Source of the DNA: JAAELZ01 sp965237485
Lineage (GTDB): Bacteria; Pseudomonadota; Gammaproteobacteria; Arenicellales; Poriferihabitantaceae
Assembly: GCA_965237485.1 (NCBI GenBank)
Contig: CBDEFQ010000004.1
Coordinates: forward strand, 124,001-188,000
Direction of reading: 5' to 3'
DNA length: 64,000 bases
Shown here: one piece after another, positions 17,341-26,077 of the stretch
How positions within the stretch are numbered: position 1 is the stretch's first letter
How the letters are laid out: every line of letters begins with the position of its first letter
Made by a program: the position numbers and the translations under genes
Notes under the pieces: model-generated
Told to the model about the DNA's origin: nothing
What the model saw: the letters and a program-made list of their open reading frames with translations, nothing else
Databases searched by the model: none

Positions 17341-18380
17341 ATGGCGAGAGTGTGTTTTCTGGGTACAGGCAATATGGGGCTGGGTATGGCGACTCGGCTG
17401 ATTGAAGCGGGACATGATGTTCAAGTCTATAACCGCACCAGAGGAAAAGCGACTCCATTGGGCGACAAGGGGGCCGTTATTTTTGATACACCAAGACAAG
17501 CTGCCAAAGGCGTTGACGCTGTCATCTCAATGGTTGGAGATGATTCGGCTTCACGTTCGGTGTGGCTGGGAGAGGGTGGGGCACTTGGTGCCAATTTACC
17601 CCCGAAAACCTTGGTGATCGAATGCTCAACTATTTCGCATGATTGGGTGATGGATTTATCTGCCACAATCGATAAGATGAATCTGCAGTATCTTGATTGC
17701 CCTGTCACGGGCTACCCGATGCTGCAGCATCGGGTGAGCTGACATTATTTCTGGGTGGAGATAAAGACACCATTAAGCGGGCTCAGCCCTATATAAAACC
17801 GCTTTGTAATTCGCAAATTCACTTTGGTAAAGTGGGTATGGGCACGGCGTATAAACTGATGGTTAATTTGATGGGCTCGATTCAAATTGCAGCCATGGCT
17901 GAACCTAGATAAATCAGTTAAAACACGAAAGTCCATGCAAGCTCTTGATGCACCTAGCAAAATCAAAAAAAACCTTATCGCCAATAAGGTGACCGCGACT
18001 TTTTTGATTTCACTATGCACTTCAATTGCTTACATGTCTTTTCCGCGTTTAACTGATTTATCTAGGCTGAAGGGTTGTTAGTGGCAGAAAAGGCGGGTCT
18101 TAATTTACCCATGGTGGCAAAGGCGTTAGCAGCAGGCGGCACTGGAAGCCCCAATGTGTCGCGTAGCTCTATGCTGATGGTAGAGGCAAATCACGAAGAA
18201 AATGTGGTTTTCAACGCGTTTTGGCGGTTAAAGGACACCCAATACGGGGTTAAGTTGGCTGATAAAATGGGGCAATCTGTCTCGCTGGGTCAAGAAGCGC
18301 AAGCACTTTTCCAAAAACTTGTTGATGCAGGCTATTCCCAATCCGCTGAGAGTAAAATAATTGATGTGTTAAGAGATTGA
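17341..18380 (+). pseudogene. 3-hydroxyisobutyrate dehydrogenase-like (GarR/MmsB family), disrupted
   Basis: The N-terminal Rossmann domain has VCFLGTGNMGLGMATRL. Near 17713 one base is lost: the frame reads LDCPVTG then off-frame YPM, while LPDAAASGELTLFLGG continues in the next frame. That second part reaches IQIAAMAE and is then broken by a MITE (17904-18066). After the MITE the frame resumes with EGLLVAEKAGLNLP and runs to the C-terminus (SESKIIDVLRD). Two independent lesions make it a clear pseudogene of a beta-hydroxyacid dehydrogenase. Confidence 0.88.
17904..18066. mobile_element. Fold-back MITE family A, copy 2
   Basis: 163 bp, reverse-oriented near-copy of the element at 14936, with the same CCTAGATAAATCAG ends. 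The 5-bp target duplication CTGAA lies at 17899-17903 and 18067-18071. It is inserted inside a dehydrogenase gene; removing it and one CTGAA restores the reading frame. Confidence 0.88.
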
Positions 18381-18636
18381 CTAGACATTTCTTAGTATGC
18401 AAAAGTGCTCGGTTCACCAAGCAGCAGAAGATGAAGCAAGCCTAAATCATGTCTTGCTGATAAAGTAGTCGGCGCGCAAAAAGTCTTGTGCCGTATTGGA
18501 GCTAGTAGCTGAATTGAATAGTTTAGCGAACGTTCTGGAACTGCTTTTTCGTTATTATTTGGCAGACGCTAACTCAAGCGAGTGACCTTAATTAAGCCCT
18601 AATTGGTCTTTTGGAAGCGTTTCATACAATAAATCC

Positions 18637-19509
18637 CTAGTTCCAAAACGCCCTGACCAATGGGTTTTGTAAGTGCTTCTTCAAGGTAAATAAGCCTAGA
18701 TCATAAGGCGCTAGTTCTGTTTGCGTATTAACCACCTGTATTCTGTTTGCCATAGGGCTATGATCTATTACGATTTTAGGCACGATGCCTACACCTAAAC
18801 CAAGACTTACCATGCTAACAATAGCCTCATTACCTGCCACCTGAGCGTAGATGCGGGGCGAAACGCCCATTTGTTTGAACCATGCATCCGTGCGTTTTCT
18901 TGCAATACCGCTTTCGGCCAATATCATGGGCACTTGCGCCCAGTCATCAGCAGATTTAGGTGGAAAAACACACCGCCCTAAGCGGCTGGCTTCTTTGGGC
19001 GCAATGAATAGCAAGGGAGATATAGTAATCGGTTTAAAAATAATGCTTTTGGGCAACGTCTTGGGGCGTGCCGCAATACTGATATCTTCTTGCCCGGCAG
19101 TGATTCTGTCTATCGCGTGTTCAGGGTCGCCCGTATGCAATTTAATTTCAATACTCGGGTAGTCATCGCGAAAGCGATTGAGTAAATCAAATAAGATGCT
19201 ATACGCGGCGGTGACTGAGCAAAATAGTTTGATTTCTCCTCGTAACTCTGCGGATTGATTATTTAGCTGATTCAACAAACCATTCCAATTGGAAGTAGCT
19301 TCTCGGGCATAGATTAAAAAAGTTTGTCCCTCTGGTGTTAGCTCGACCGAGCGATTATCACGGCTAAAAAGTAGTACCCCAAGTTCTTGTTCAAGCTGAC
19401 GAATATTACGCGATAGCGCTGAGATACTGATATGGCAAGCATCACTGGCGCGTCCAAAATGTAAATGTTCTGCTAAAGCGAGGAATTGGGTTAAAAGTCG
19501 GGTGTTCAT
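18637..19509 (-). CDS. ilvY: LysR-family activator IlvY
   Basis: 290 residues. It has an N-terminal winged HTH (LTQFLALAEHLHFGRASDACHISISALSRNIRQLEQELG) and a LysR effector domain. Its position divergent to ilvC, 122 bp apart, and length identify it as IlvY, which activates ilvC when acetolactate or acetohydroxybutyrate accumulates. Direct TTGCAA repeats lie in the shared intergenic region. Confidence 0.88.
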   Translation of the reverse strand: MNTRLLTQFLALAEHLHFGRASDACHISISALSRNIRQLEQELGVLLFSRDNRSVELTPEGQTFLIYAREATSNWNGLLNQLNNQSAELRGEIKLFCSVTAAYSILFDLLNRFRDDYPSIEIKLHTGDPEHAIDRITAGQEDISIAARPKTLPKSIIFKPITISPLLFIAPKEASRLGRCVFPPKSADDWAQVPMILAESGIARKRTDAWFKQMGVSPRIYAQVAGNEAIVSMVSLGLGVGIVPKIVIDHSPMANRIQVVNTQTELAPYDLGLFTLKKHLQNPLVRAFWN

Positions 19510-19530
19510 TGCTTTAAGTCTAAACTAATG

Positions 19531-19558
19531 TTGCAAAATATGGGATATAACATTGCAA
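19531..19558. promoter_or_regulatory. Putative IlvY operator between ilvY and ilvC
   Basis: TTGCAA occurs at 19531-19536 and 19553-19558, 22 bp apart (two helical turns), in the divergent promoter region. TTGCAA-type boxes at this spacing fit a LysR-type site controlling both genes. Confidence 0.5.
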
Positions 19559-19631
19559 ATAGATCAATTTACGAAACACTTGGTTTGTTATAAAGTCCAG
19601 CACCTGAATTTTAAGCATTGGAAGTACCATC

Positions 19632-21107
19632 ATGTCGAACAATTATTTTAATACTCTGCCATTGCGCCAGCAGCTTGAGCAATTAGCTAAATGCCGCTTT
19701 ATGCACCTAGAGGAGTTTTCAGAGGGCATAGCAGCCTTGAGAGGCAAGAAAATGGTGGTCATAGGTTGTGGCGCACAAGGCTTGAACCAAGGTTTAAACT
19801 TGCGTGACAGCGGCTTAGATGTGTCTTATACCTTGCGTGATGCGGCCATTGCTGAAAAGCGCCAATCTTGGAAGAATGCCACCGAAAATGGTTTCACCGT
19901 CGGCACCTATGAAGAACTAATTCCAACTGCCGACCTAGTGCTTAACCTAACCCCTGATAAGCAGCACACAGCTGTTGTTAACGCGATAATGCCAATGATG
20001 AAACAAGGTGCGTGTTTATCTTATTCGCACGGTTTTAATATTGTTGAAGAAGGCATGCAGGTCCGCAATGACTTAACCGTCATTATGGTTGCGCCGAAAT
20101 GCCCAGGTTCTGAAGTGCGTGCTGAATATGTGCGCGGTTTCGGGGTGCCTACATTAATTGCGGTGCATGAAGATAATGACCCCAAAGGTGAAGGCTTGGC
20201 ACTAGCTAAAGCCTATGCCGTGGGTACTGGCGGGCATAAAGCGGGTGTATTGATGTCGTCGTTCATTGCAGAGGTGAAGTCGGATTTGATGGGTGAGCAA
20301 ACTATTCTTTGCGGCATGTTGCAAGCCGGTTCATTGCTTTGTTTTGACAAAATGATTGAAGAAGGGGTTGATGCGGCCTACGCGTCCAAGCTGGTTCAAT
20401 ACGGTTGGGAAACGGTAACAGAAGCACTTAAATATGGCGGTGTGACCAATATGATGGACCGCCTTTCCAACCCAGCAAAAATTAAAGCCTATGATTTATG
20501 TGAGCAGATGAAAGACATCATGCGTGATCTTTATCATAAACACCAAGACGATATAATGAATGGCACATTCTCGCGCACTATGATGGAAGATTGGGCCAAT
20601 GACGATGTGAACTTATTAGGTTGGCGTGCAGACACCGCTGAAACGCCATTTGAAAAAACAACTGCGGGTGATATGGAGATTTCAGAGCAAGAGTATTTTG
20701 ATAACGGCATTTTAATGGTGGCCATGGTTAAGGCAGGCGTTGAGTTGGCTTTTGAAACCATGACGGAAGCAGGCATTATTGCGGATTCGGCCTATTACGA
20801 GTCCCTGCATGAAACGCCGCTGATCGCGAATACGATTGCGCGCAAGAAGCTTTACGAAATGAATGCAACTATTTCTGATACCGCAGAATATGGTTGCTAT
20901 TTGTATAACCACGCTTGTGTGCCGCTGCTGGGTGATTTTATGAAAGGCGTCAAGGCTGACGTGATTGGCAAAGGCTTGGATGTCGAAGACCTGGGAGTTG
21001 ATAATGCACGTTTGATTGAAGTGAATGCAGCGATTCGCAGTCATCCCGTCGAAGCGATCGGCGCTCAGTTGCGCGGCTATATGGCCAATATGAAGAAGAT
21101 TATTTGA
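19632..21107 (+). CDS. ilvC: Ketol-acid reductoisomerase, class II
   Basis: 491 residues, the long enterobacterial-type class II form with a duplicated C-terminal knotted domain (class I is about 330). It converts acetolactate and acetohydroxybutyrate to dihydroxy acids in valine, leucine and isoleucine synthesis. Seen: FSEGIAALRGKKMVVIGCG then AQGLNQGLNLRDSGLDVSY (NADPH site), VMVAPKCPGSEVR-like VIMVAPKCPGSEVRAEYVRG, and SFIAEVKSDLMGEQTILCG with metal ligands. Divergent from ilvY; a terminator follows. Confidence 0.96.
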   Translation: MSNNYFNTLPLRQQLEQLAKCRFMHLEEFSEGIAALRGKKMVVIGCGAQGLNQGLNLRDSGLDVSYTLRDAAIAEKRQSWKNATENGFTVGTYEELIPTADLVLNLTPDKQHTAVVNAIMPMMKQGACLSYSHGFNIVEEGMQVRNDLTVIMVAPKCPGSEVRAEYVRGFGVPTLIAVHEDNDPKGEGLALAKAYAVGTGGHKAGVLMSSFIAEVKSDLMGEQTILCGMLQAGSLLCFDKMIEEGVDAAYASKLVQYGWETVTEALKYGGVTNMMDRLSNPAKIKAYDLCEQMKDIMRDLYHKHQDDIMNGTFSRTMMEDWANDDVNLLGWRADTAETPFEKTTAGDMEISEQEYFDNGILMVAMVKAGVELAFETMTEAGIIADSAYYESLHETPLIANTIARKKLYEMNATISDTAEYGCYLYNHACVPLLGDFMKGVKADVIGKGLDVEDLGVDNARLIEVNAAIRSHPVEAIGAQLRGYMANMKKII

Positions 21108-21153
21108 TATTTTTTACGGCTTTCTAATTATAAAGCAGCGAGTAAAAGTCAAG

Positions 21154-21178
21154 GGCCAAGACTTAACCTTGGCCTTTT
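21154..21178 (+). terminator. Terminator after ilvC
   Basis: GGCCAAG (21154-21160), 7-base loop, CTTGGCC (21168-21174), then TTTT. Complementary flanks GTAAAAG and TTTTAC extend the stem, so it may work in both directions. Confidence 0.75.
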
Positions 21179-21206
21179 ACTTATTTAAGCCTCAGTTTAT
21201 ATAGGC

Positions 21207-22643
21207 GTGATCAGTCAAGCCCAACATCGCGCGACGATAAAGCTGCAAGACATAACAGTTAATTTCGACGATCGCTTTGAACTGCTATCTGTTAACTGGG
21301 AGATTGAGCCGCAGCAAAACTGGCTAATCACCGGCACTAATGGTGCTGGTAAGTCTGCTTTAGCTACGGTGTTATCTGGTGCCGGTAAGGTAGTATCAGG
21401 CACGATTGAAGGCTTGCCAGTAAAGATTAGTGCGGTATCGTTTGAAGCGCAAGCTGAACTGATTGCTGCAGAGCTAAGAAAGGACGATGCCGATATTGTT
21501 GATGTTATTTCACAAGGCACCCCCGTCAAGGAAATATTATCGGCGGTTTGTACCGACGCGCAATTAGCCGATCAGTTAGTGGTTCAGTTCGGTTTACAAG
21601 CTTTGCTAGATAGAGCGTTTAGGAAGTTGTCGACAGGAGAGTCACGTAAAGTCATGTTAATTCGCGCTTTGGCCAGTAAGCCAAACCTATTGGTATTGGA
21701 TGAACCCTTTGAGGGCTTAGATGTGAATACGCTTGCGATGTTGCAAGCGCATCTCAAATCACTGGCTGGTAGTGTGCCAATGGTGCTGGTGCTAAACCGC
21801 TTTGATGAATGCCCTGATTTCATCACCGATATAGCTTATGTCGACAATGGGCGCTTACATCACCAAATTAAGCGCAGCGATGAAAAAGCTTATGCAGAGC
21901 TTTATCAGTTGCTGCATTTGAAAACCACTGAGCTTGATGTGCCGCTGGTAGATCCGACCGCGAGCATCCCTGAATTAGACCCGAGTCAGCCCCTGGTTCG
22001 ATTAAGCGGAGTAAGCATAAAATATGCAGAGGCCGAAATATTCACAGAGTTAGATTGGACTATCGAGCCTAATCAACATTGGCAACTTAGTGGGCCCAAT
22101 GGCAGCGGCAAAACGGCTTTACTTTCACTGATCACCGGTGATCACCCACAGTGTTACGTCAATGATATTTTGGTGTTCGGTTACCAGCGTGGCAATGGTG
22201 AGAGTATTTGGCAAATTAAGCAATTTATCGGTTATGTTTCAACCGCACTACAGTGGGAATACCGTGTTAGCTCAAGCCTGCGTAATGTGATTATTTCCGG
22301 GTTTTACGACAGTATCGGCATGTATACCAGAAGCACTGAAACACAGCGCGCTATTGCAGATCAATGGTTAGCACTACTAGGCCTTGATAACCGTGCTAGC
22401 GAACCGTTTAATAAGCTTTCACATGGAGACCAACGATTGTTGCTCATTGCGCGCGCGATGGTAAAACACCCACCTCTACTTATTTTAGATGAGCCGTGCT
22501 TAGGCTTAGACGATATGAACCGACAGCTAGTATTAGCGCTAATAGAAAAAATATGTGCTGGCGGTGAAACCTCAGTCATATACGTTAACCATCATCCCGA
22601 AGATAAAATTAAAGGGATCGATAACTATATAGCCTTGGCTTAA
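21207..22643 (+). CDS. modF: Double ABC ATPase, ModF-like
   Basis: 478 residues with two fused ABC ATPase domains. The first has Walker A GTNGAGKSA, signature LSTGESRKVML and Walker B LLVLDEPFEGLD. The second has Walker A GPNGSGKTA, signature LSHGDQRLLLIAR and Walker B LLILDEPCLGLDD. This tandem arrangement and length match ModF (PhrA) proteins, associated with molybdate loci but of unclear function. The start is GTG at 21207. No permease is linked, so it may not be a transporter component. Confidence 0.8.
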   Translation: MISQAQHRATIKLQDITVNFDDRFELLSVNWEIEPQQNWLITGTNGAGKSALATVLSGAGKVVSGTIEGLPVKISAVSFEAQAELIAAELRKDDADIVDVISQGTPVKEILSAVCTDAQLADQLVVQFGLQALLDRAFRKLSTGESRKVMLIRALASKPNLLVLDEPFEGLDVNTLAMLQAHLKSLAGSVPMVLVLNRFDECPDFITDIAYVDNGRLHHQIKRSDEKAYAELYQLLHLKTTELDVPLVDPTASIPELDPSQPLVRLSGVSIKYAEAEIFTELDWTIEPNQHWQLSGPNGSGKTALLSLITGDHPQCYVNDILVFGYQRGNGESIWQIKQFIGYVSTALQWEYRVSSSLRNVIISGFYDSIGMYTRSTETQRAIADQWLALLGLDNRASEPFNKLSHGDQRLLLIARAMVKHPPLLILDEPCLGLDDMNRQLVLALIEKICAGGETSVIYVNHHPEDKIKGIDNYIALA

Positions 22644-22832
22644 ATTTTGGCGTCTTCAGAAAGCTTAAACCTGCCCAATAAATATTTTTTATACCCCCCC
22701 AGAAAATGGGCTAGTTGAATTGCACACGCACTTCACCGACAATGAGCTAAGCTGATCTATTGCCGACATAGATGCCGGTTCACATGAGTGAAAACCAGCA
22801 CATTTTAATAAAATAATTTGGAGCATACTTTA

Positions 22833-23591
22833 ATGTTGACTACCAATCCTTTTACCGAATTAGCTCCCATAATATCAACGGGTGCTATGCAGACGTTTGT
22901 CGTAGTCATGGTGTTGCTAGTTATAGGCGGCACAATATTCGATGTCATTCACAAGAAGAGTGGTAAATACTTTTTTGAGAATATGCAGCGCGCTAAGAAA
23001 AATGGCACTCGGGAAGTAAGTAGTGGCGAAAAAGCCTCAATCGCCGCTAAAACACTTGCGAGCGAAGTGCTAACCTCATCTGAGTTCTGCAACCCTAAGC
23101 GCCGCATTGCTCACCTGTTAACGATGTATGGCTTTATCGCTTTCGTGGCTGCCACTGCCGTAATGATCTTTTGCAATACCACTTCGGTAATCTGGCCAAT
23201 ATTATGGCATTTAGGGGCTTTAGCAGTTTGTTGGGGCGGCTATTGGTTCTGGTTTTTTATCCGTGTTGACGTTGTAGCAGAAGGCAACTCGCCTTTCAAA
23301 TTAATGAAAGCCGATTTGTTTGTGCTATCGTTATTGGCAACCGCCACTTTCGCATTATTGTGGTCAGTATTTAGCGGCATGATTTTATTCGCCCTGTTTA
23401 TCCTATCTGCTATCGTGCTATTCGGTGGCGTGCCTTGGTCGAAGTTTGCGCATATGTTCTTTAAGCCGGCAGCGGCTTTTGAAAAGAAATTGGCGGTGGC
23501 CGATGGCAGTATGAACAACTTACCTCCGCTTGCTGATGCGCCAGAGCAGTTTGGCTTAGGCATTAAACGGAGCGCACCCAAAAATTATTAA
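22833..23591 (+). CDS. aprM: Adenylylsulfate reductase membrane anchor AprM
   Basis: Product of 252 residues. The ATG at 22833 is chosen over an in-frame TTG at 22818 because GGAG (22820-22823) sits 9 bases before it. About six hydrophobic segments include TFVVVMVLLVIGGTIFDV, YGFIAFVAATAVMIFC, VCWGGYWFWFFIRV, LFVLSLLATATFALLW and MILFALFILSAIVLF. AprM is proposed to anchor AprBA and pass electrons to quinone during sulfite oxidation to APS in sulfur oxidisers. It is followed by aprB and aprA in the expected order. Confidence 0.9.
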   Translation: MLTTNPFTELAPIISTGAMQTFVVVMVLLVIGGTIFDVIHKKSGKYFFENMQRAKKNGTREVSSGEKASIAAKTLASEVLTSSEFCNPKRRIAHLLTMYGFIAFVAATAVMIFCNTTSVIWPILWHLGALAVCWGGYWFWFFIRVDVVAEGNSPFKLMKADLFVLSLLATATFALLWSVFSGMILFALFILSAIVLFGGVPWSKFAHMFFKPAAAFEKKLAVADGSMNNLPPLADAPEQFGLGIKRSAPKNY

Positions 23592-23673
23592 TTGTAGCCA
23601 CAGACATCATCATGAACTGGTCGATCTACGCATAATGCTGTTGATTCATCTAACTAATTGAGTAACTTATAAA

Positions 23674-24144
23674 ATGCCAACTTTTGTATATATGACTCGC
23701 TGCGACGGCTGCGGACACTGTGTAGATATCTGCCCTTCAGACATCATGCATATCGATAAAACTTACCGCCGCGCGGTTAACATTGAGCCCAATTTTTGCT
23801 GGGAGTGTTATTCCTGCGTGAAGGCCTGCCCACAAGATGCCATTGACGTTCGTGGTTACGCTGATTTCGCGCCTTTAGGTCATAGCGTGCGGGTACGTCG
23901 TGAAGAAGAAAAGGGCACCATTTCATGGAAAATCAAATTCCGTGATGGCCGTGTAAAAGACTTCGTCTCTCCGATAACTACACAGCCTTGGGGTGAGAAA
24001 ATCCCTCGATTGGCTGATCTTGATGTACCAAGCGATGAAGATCTTAACTCAGAGCTATTGTGTTATGAGCCAGATGCACTCAATATCGATCGAGGCTTGC
24101 CCACTATCCCTAAAGATAAATTTAAGCAAGGGGTTTATTACTAA
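23674..24144 (+). CDS. aprB: Adenylylsulfate reductase beta subunit (2x[4Fe-4S])
   Basis: 156 residues. Two [4Fe-4S] clusters are bound by C10-C13-C16-C20 (CDGCGHCVDIC) and C42-C45-C48-C52 (CWECYSCVKAC). The C-terminal tail wraps the alpha subunit. It relays electrons from the AprA flavin. The TAA stop shares a base with the aprA ATG (TAATG), indicating coupled translation. Confidence 0.96.
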   Translation: MPTFVYMTRCDGCGHCVDICPSDIMHIDKTYRRAVNIEPNFCWECYSCVKACPQDAIDVRGYADFAPLGHSVRVRREEEKGTISWKIKFRDGRVKDFVSPITTQPWGEKIPRLADLDVPSDEDLNSELLCYEPDALNIDRGLPTIPKDKFKQGVYY

Positions 24145-25979
24145 TGGGCAAGATCAAAATAGTATACGAGGATTGCGATATCCTCGTAGTGGGCGGCGGC
24201 ATGGGCGGCACTGGCGCTGCTTACGAAGCGCGATATTGGGGGCGTGATATGCGTATCGTAATTGCTGAAAAAGCCAATATCGACCGCAGCGGTGCGGTTG
24301 CGCAAGGCCTTTATGCGATCAACTGCTACATGGGCATGCAGTGGGACGAAAACCAGCCAGAAGACCATGTTCGTTACGCACGCAATGACTTAATGGGTAT
24401 GGTACGTGAAGACTTGGCCTACGATATGGCGCGCCATGTTGACTCAGCCGTGCATAAGTTTGAGGAGTGGGGCCTCCCGTTCATGAAGAACGAAGAGACT
24501 GGCCGTTACTTGCGCGAGGGCAAGTGGCAGATCATGATTCATGGCGAAAGCTATAAGCCGATTGTCGCTGAAGCGGCGCGTAAATCGGCGGACGAAATTT
24601 ATAACCGCATCATGATTACCCATTTGTTGATGGACGAAGGCAAAGCTAACCGCTGTGGCGGTGCTGTTGGGTTTAACGTGCGTACGGGGGCTTATCATGT
24701 GTTCAGAGCCAAAGCGACGGTTGTGGGTGCTGGCGGTGCATCACATATTTTTAAGCCACGTTCAGTGGGTGAAGGTATGGGGCGTACTTGGTACGCGCCT
24801 TGGAGTAGTGCTTCGGCATATGCATTGCCTATTCAGGTGGGCGCAAAAATGACTCAAATGGAAAACCGTATCGTGCTTTGTCGTTTCAAAGACGGCTATG
24901 GCCCGGTTGGGGCCTATTTTTTGCATTTAAAGACCTATACCCAAAACGCCTATGGTAACGAATACGAATCAACATGGTATGAGCAGACCAAGCAAATGGT
25001 GGGTGAATACATTGATCACCAACCAACACCAACTTGTTTGCGTAATCACGCTTTTATCGAGGAAGTGAAAGCGGGCCGTGGCCCAATTCACATGGTAACC
25101 AAAGAAGCCTTCCAAGACCCACATAAAGAAACTGTGGGTTGGGAAAACTTCTTAGGCATGACGGTTGGGCAAGCGGTTGTATGGGCATCGCAAGACATCG
25201 ACCCAAAATATATTAACCCTGAGTTGACCACTTCTGAACCTTACGTAATGGGTTCGCATGCAACTTGCTCAGGCGCGTGGGCGTCAGGCCCTGAAGATAT
25301 CGCACCTGATGAGTATCAGTGGGGATACAACCGCATGATGACGGTTGACGGCTTATTTGGCGCGGGTGACGCCCTGGGCGGCACGGCGCATGCGTTCTCA
25401 TCCGGTTCATTCACTGAAGGTCGTTTGGCTGCAAAAGCGGCAGTAAAATACGTCCGTGACATGAAAAGTGAGGAAATCAAAATTTCTGATGAGCAAATTG
25501 CAAAGTTTAAAGACATCATCTTCAAGCCAATGGAGAATTATACTATAGGCCGCAATGAGATTACTGGCGGTACAGTATCACCAAGTTATCTGTTACCGAT
25601 TCAGGGCTTGCAACGGCTTGAGAAAATTATGGACGAATACGCTGGCGGTATCGGCGTAAACTACATGACAAACGAGCCATTGCTACTGCGTGGTTTGGAA
25701 CTCTTAGCGACACTGCATGAAGATCTAGAGCACATAGGCGCAGAAGACTTGCACCAATTACAACGTGCTTGGGAACTTAAGCACCGCGCGATTGCTTCTG
25801 AATGTGTGGTCCAGCATACTTTATTTCGCAAGGAAACTAGATGGCCGGGCTACTATTATCGTGGCGACCACATGCAATTGGACGATGAAAACTGGCATGC
25901 ACTCACCCTATCGCGCCGAGATCCAGAATCGGGTGAGTGGGAGATGGAAAAAGCACCTGTTTATCATATTGTTGATTAA
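24144..25979 (+). CDS. aprA: Adenylylsulfate reductase alpha subunit
   Basis: 611-residue flavoprotein of the fumarate reductase/succinate dehydrogenase superfamily. It has an FAD-binding start ILVVGGGMGGTGAAYEARY, AVAQGLYAINCY, GAGGASHIFKPRSVGEGMGR and a C-terminal FAD segment FGAGDALGGTAHAFSSGSFTEGR. It interconverts sulfite plus AMP and APS; with AprM present and no dsr genes in view, the oxidative direction is the likely one. Typical full length. A terminator follows. Confidence 0.97.
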   Translation: MGKIKIVYEDCDILVVGGGMGGTGAAYEARYWGRDMRIVIAEKANIDRSGAVAQGLYAINCYMGMQWDENQPEDHVRYARNDLMGMVREDLAYDMARHVDSAVHKFEEWGLPFMKNEETGRYLREGKWQIMIHGESYKPIVAEAARKSADEIYNRIMITHLLMDEGKANRCGGAVGFNVRTGAYHVFRAKATVVGAGGASHIFKPRSVGEGMGRTWYAPWSSASAYALPIQVGAKMTQMENRIVLCRFKDGYGPVGAYFLHLKTYTQNAYGNEYESTWYEQTKQMVGEYIDHQPTPTCLRNHAFIEEVKAGRGPIHMVTKEAFQDPHKETVGWENFLGMTVGQAVVWASQDIDPKYINPELTTSEPYVMGSHATCSGAWASGPEDIAPDEYQWGYNRMMTVDGLFGAGDALGGTAHAFSSGSFTEGRLAAKAAVKYVRDMKSEEIKISDEQIAKFKDIIFKPMENYTIGRNEITGGTVSPSYLLPIQGLQRLEKIMDEYAGGIGVNYMTNEPLLLRGLELLATLHEDLEHIGAEDLHQLQRAWELKHRAIASECVVQHTLFRKETRWPGYYYRGDHMQLDDENWHALTLSRRDPESGEWEMEKAPVYHIVD

Positions 25980-25991
25980 TAAGCGTTTAAA

Positions 25992-26022
25992 TTAGCGGGG
26001 CATTGTCCTGCTAATGCTATTT
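25992..26022 (+). terminator. Terminator after aprMBA
   Basis: TTAGCGGG (25992-25999) pairs with CCTGCTAA (26007-26014), including one G-T pair, with a 7-base loop, followed by TGCTATTTT. Confidence 0.6.
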
Positions 26023-26077
26023 TGAATTAGAGGTGTCGGCGGTTAGCGCAAGCGCTTTTTCAATTTTTAGACTCTAG

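Noticed and set aside
24600..25530. Long open frames on the minus strand within aprA
   Set aside because: Shadow frames of a strongly conserved coding gene, with no ribosome-binding sites.
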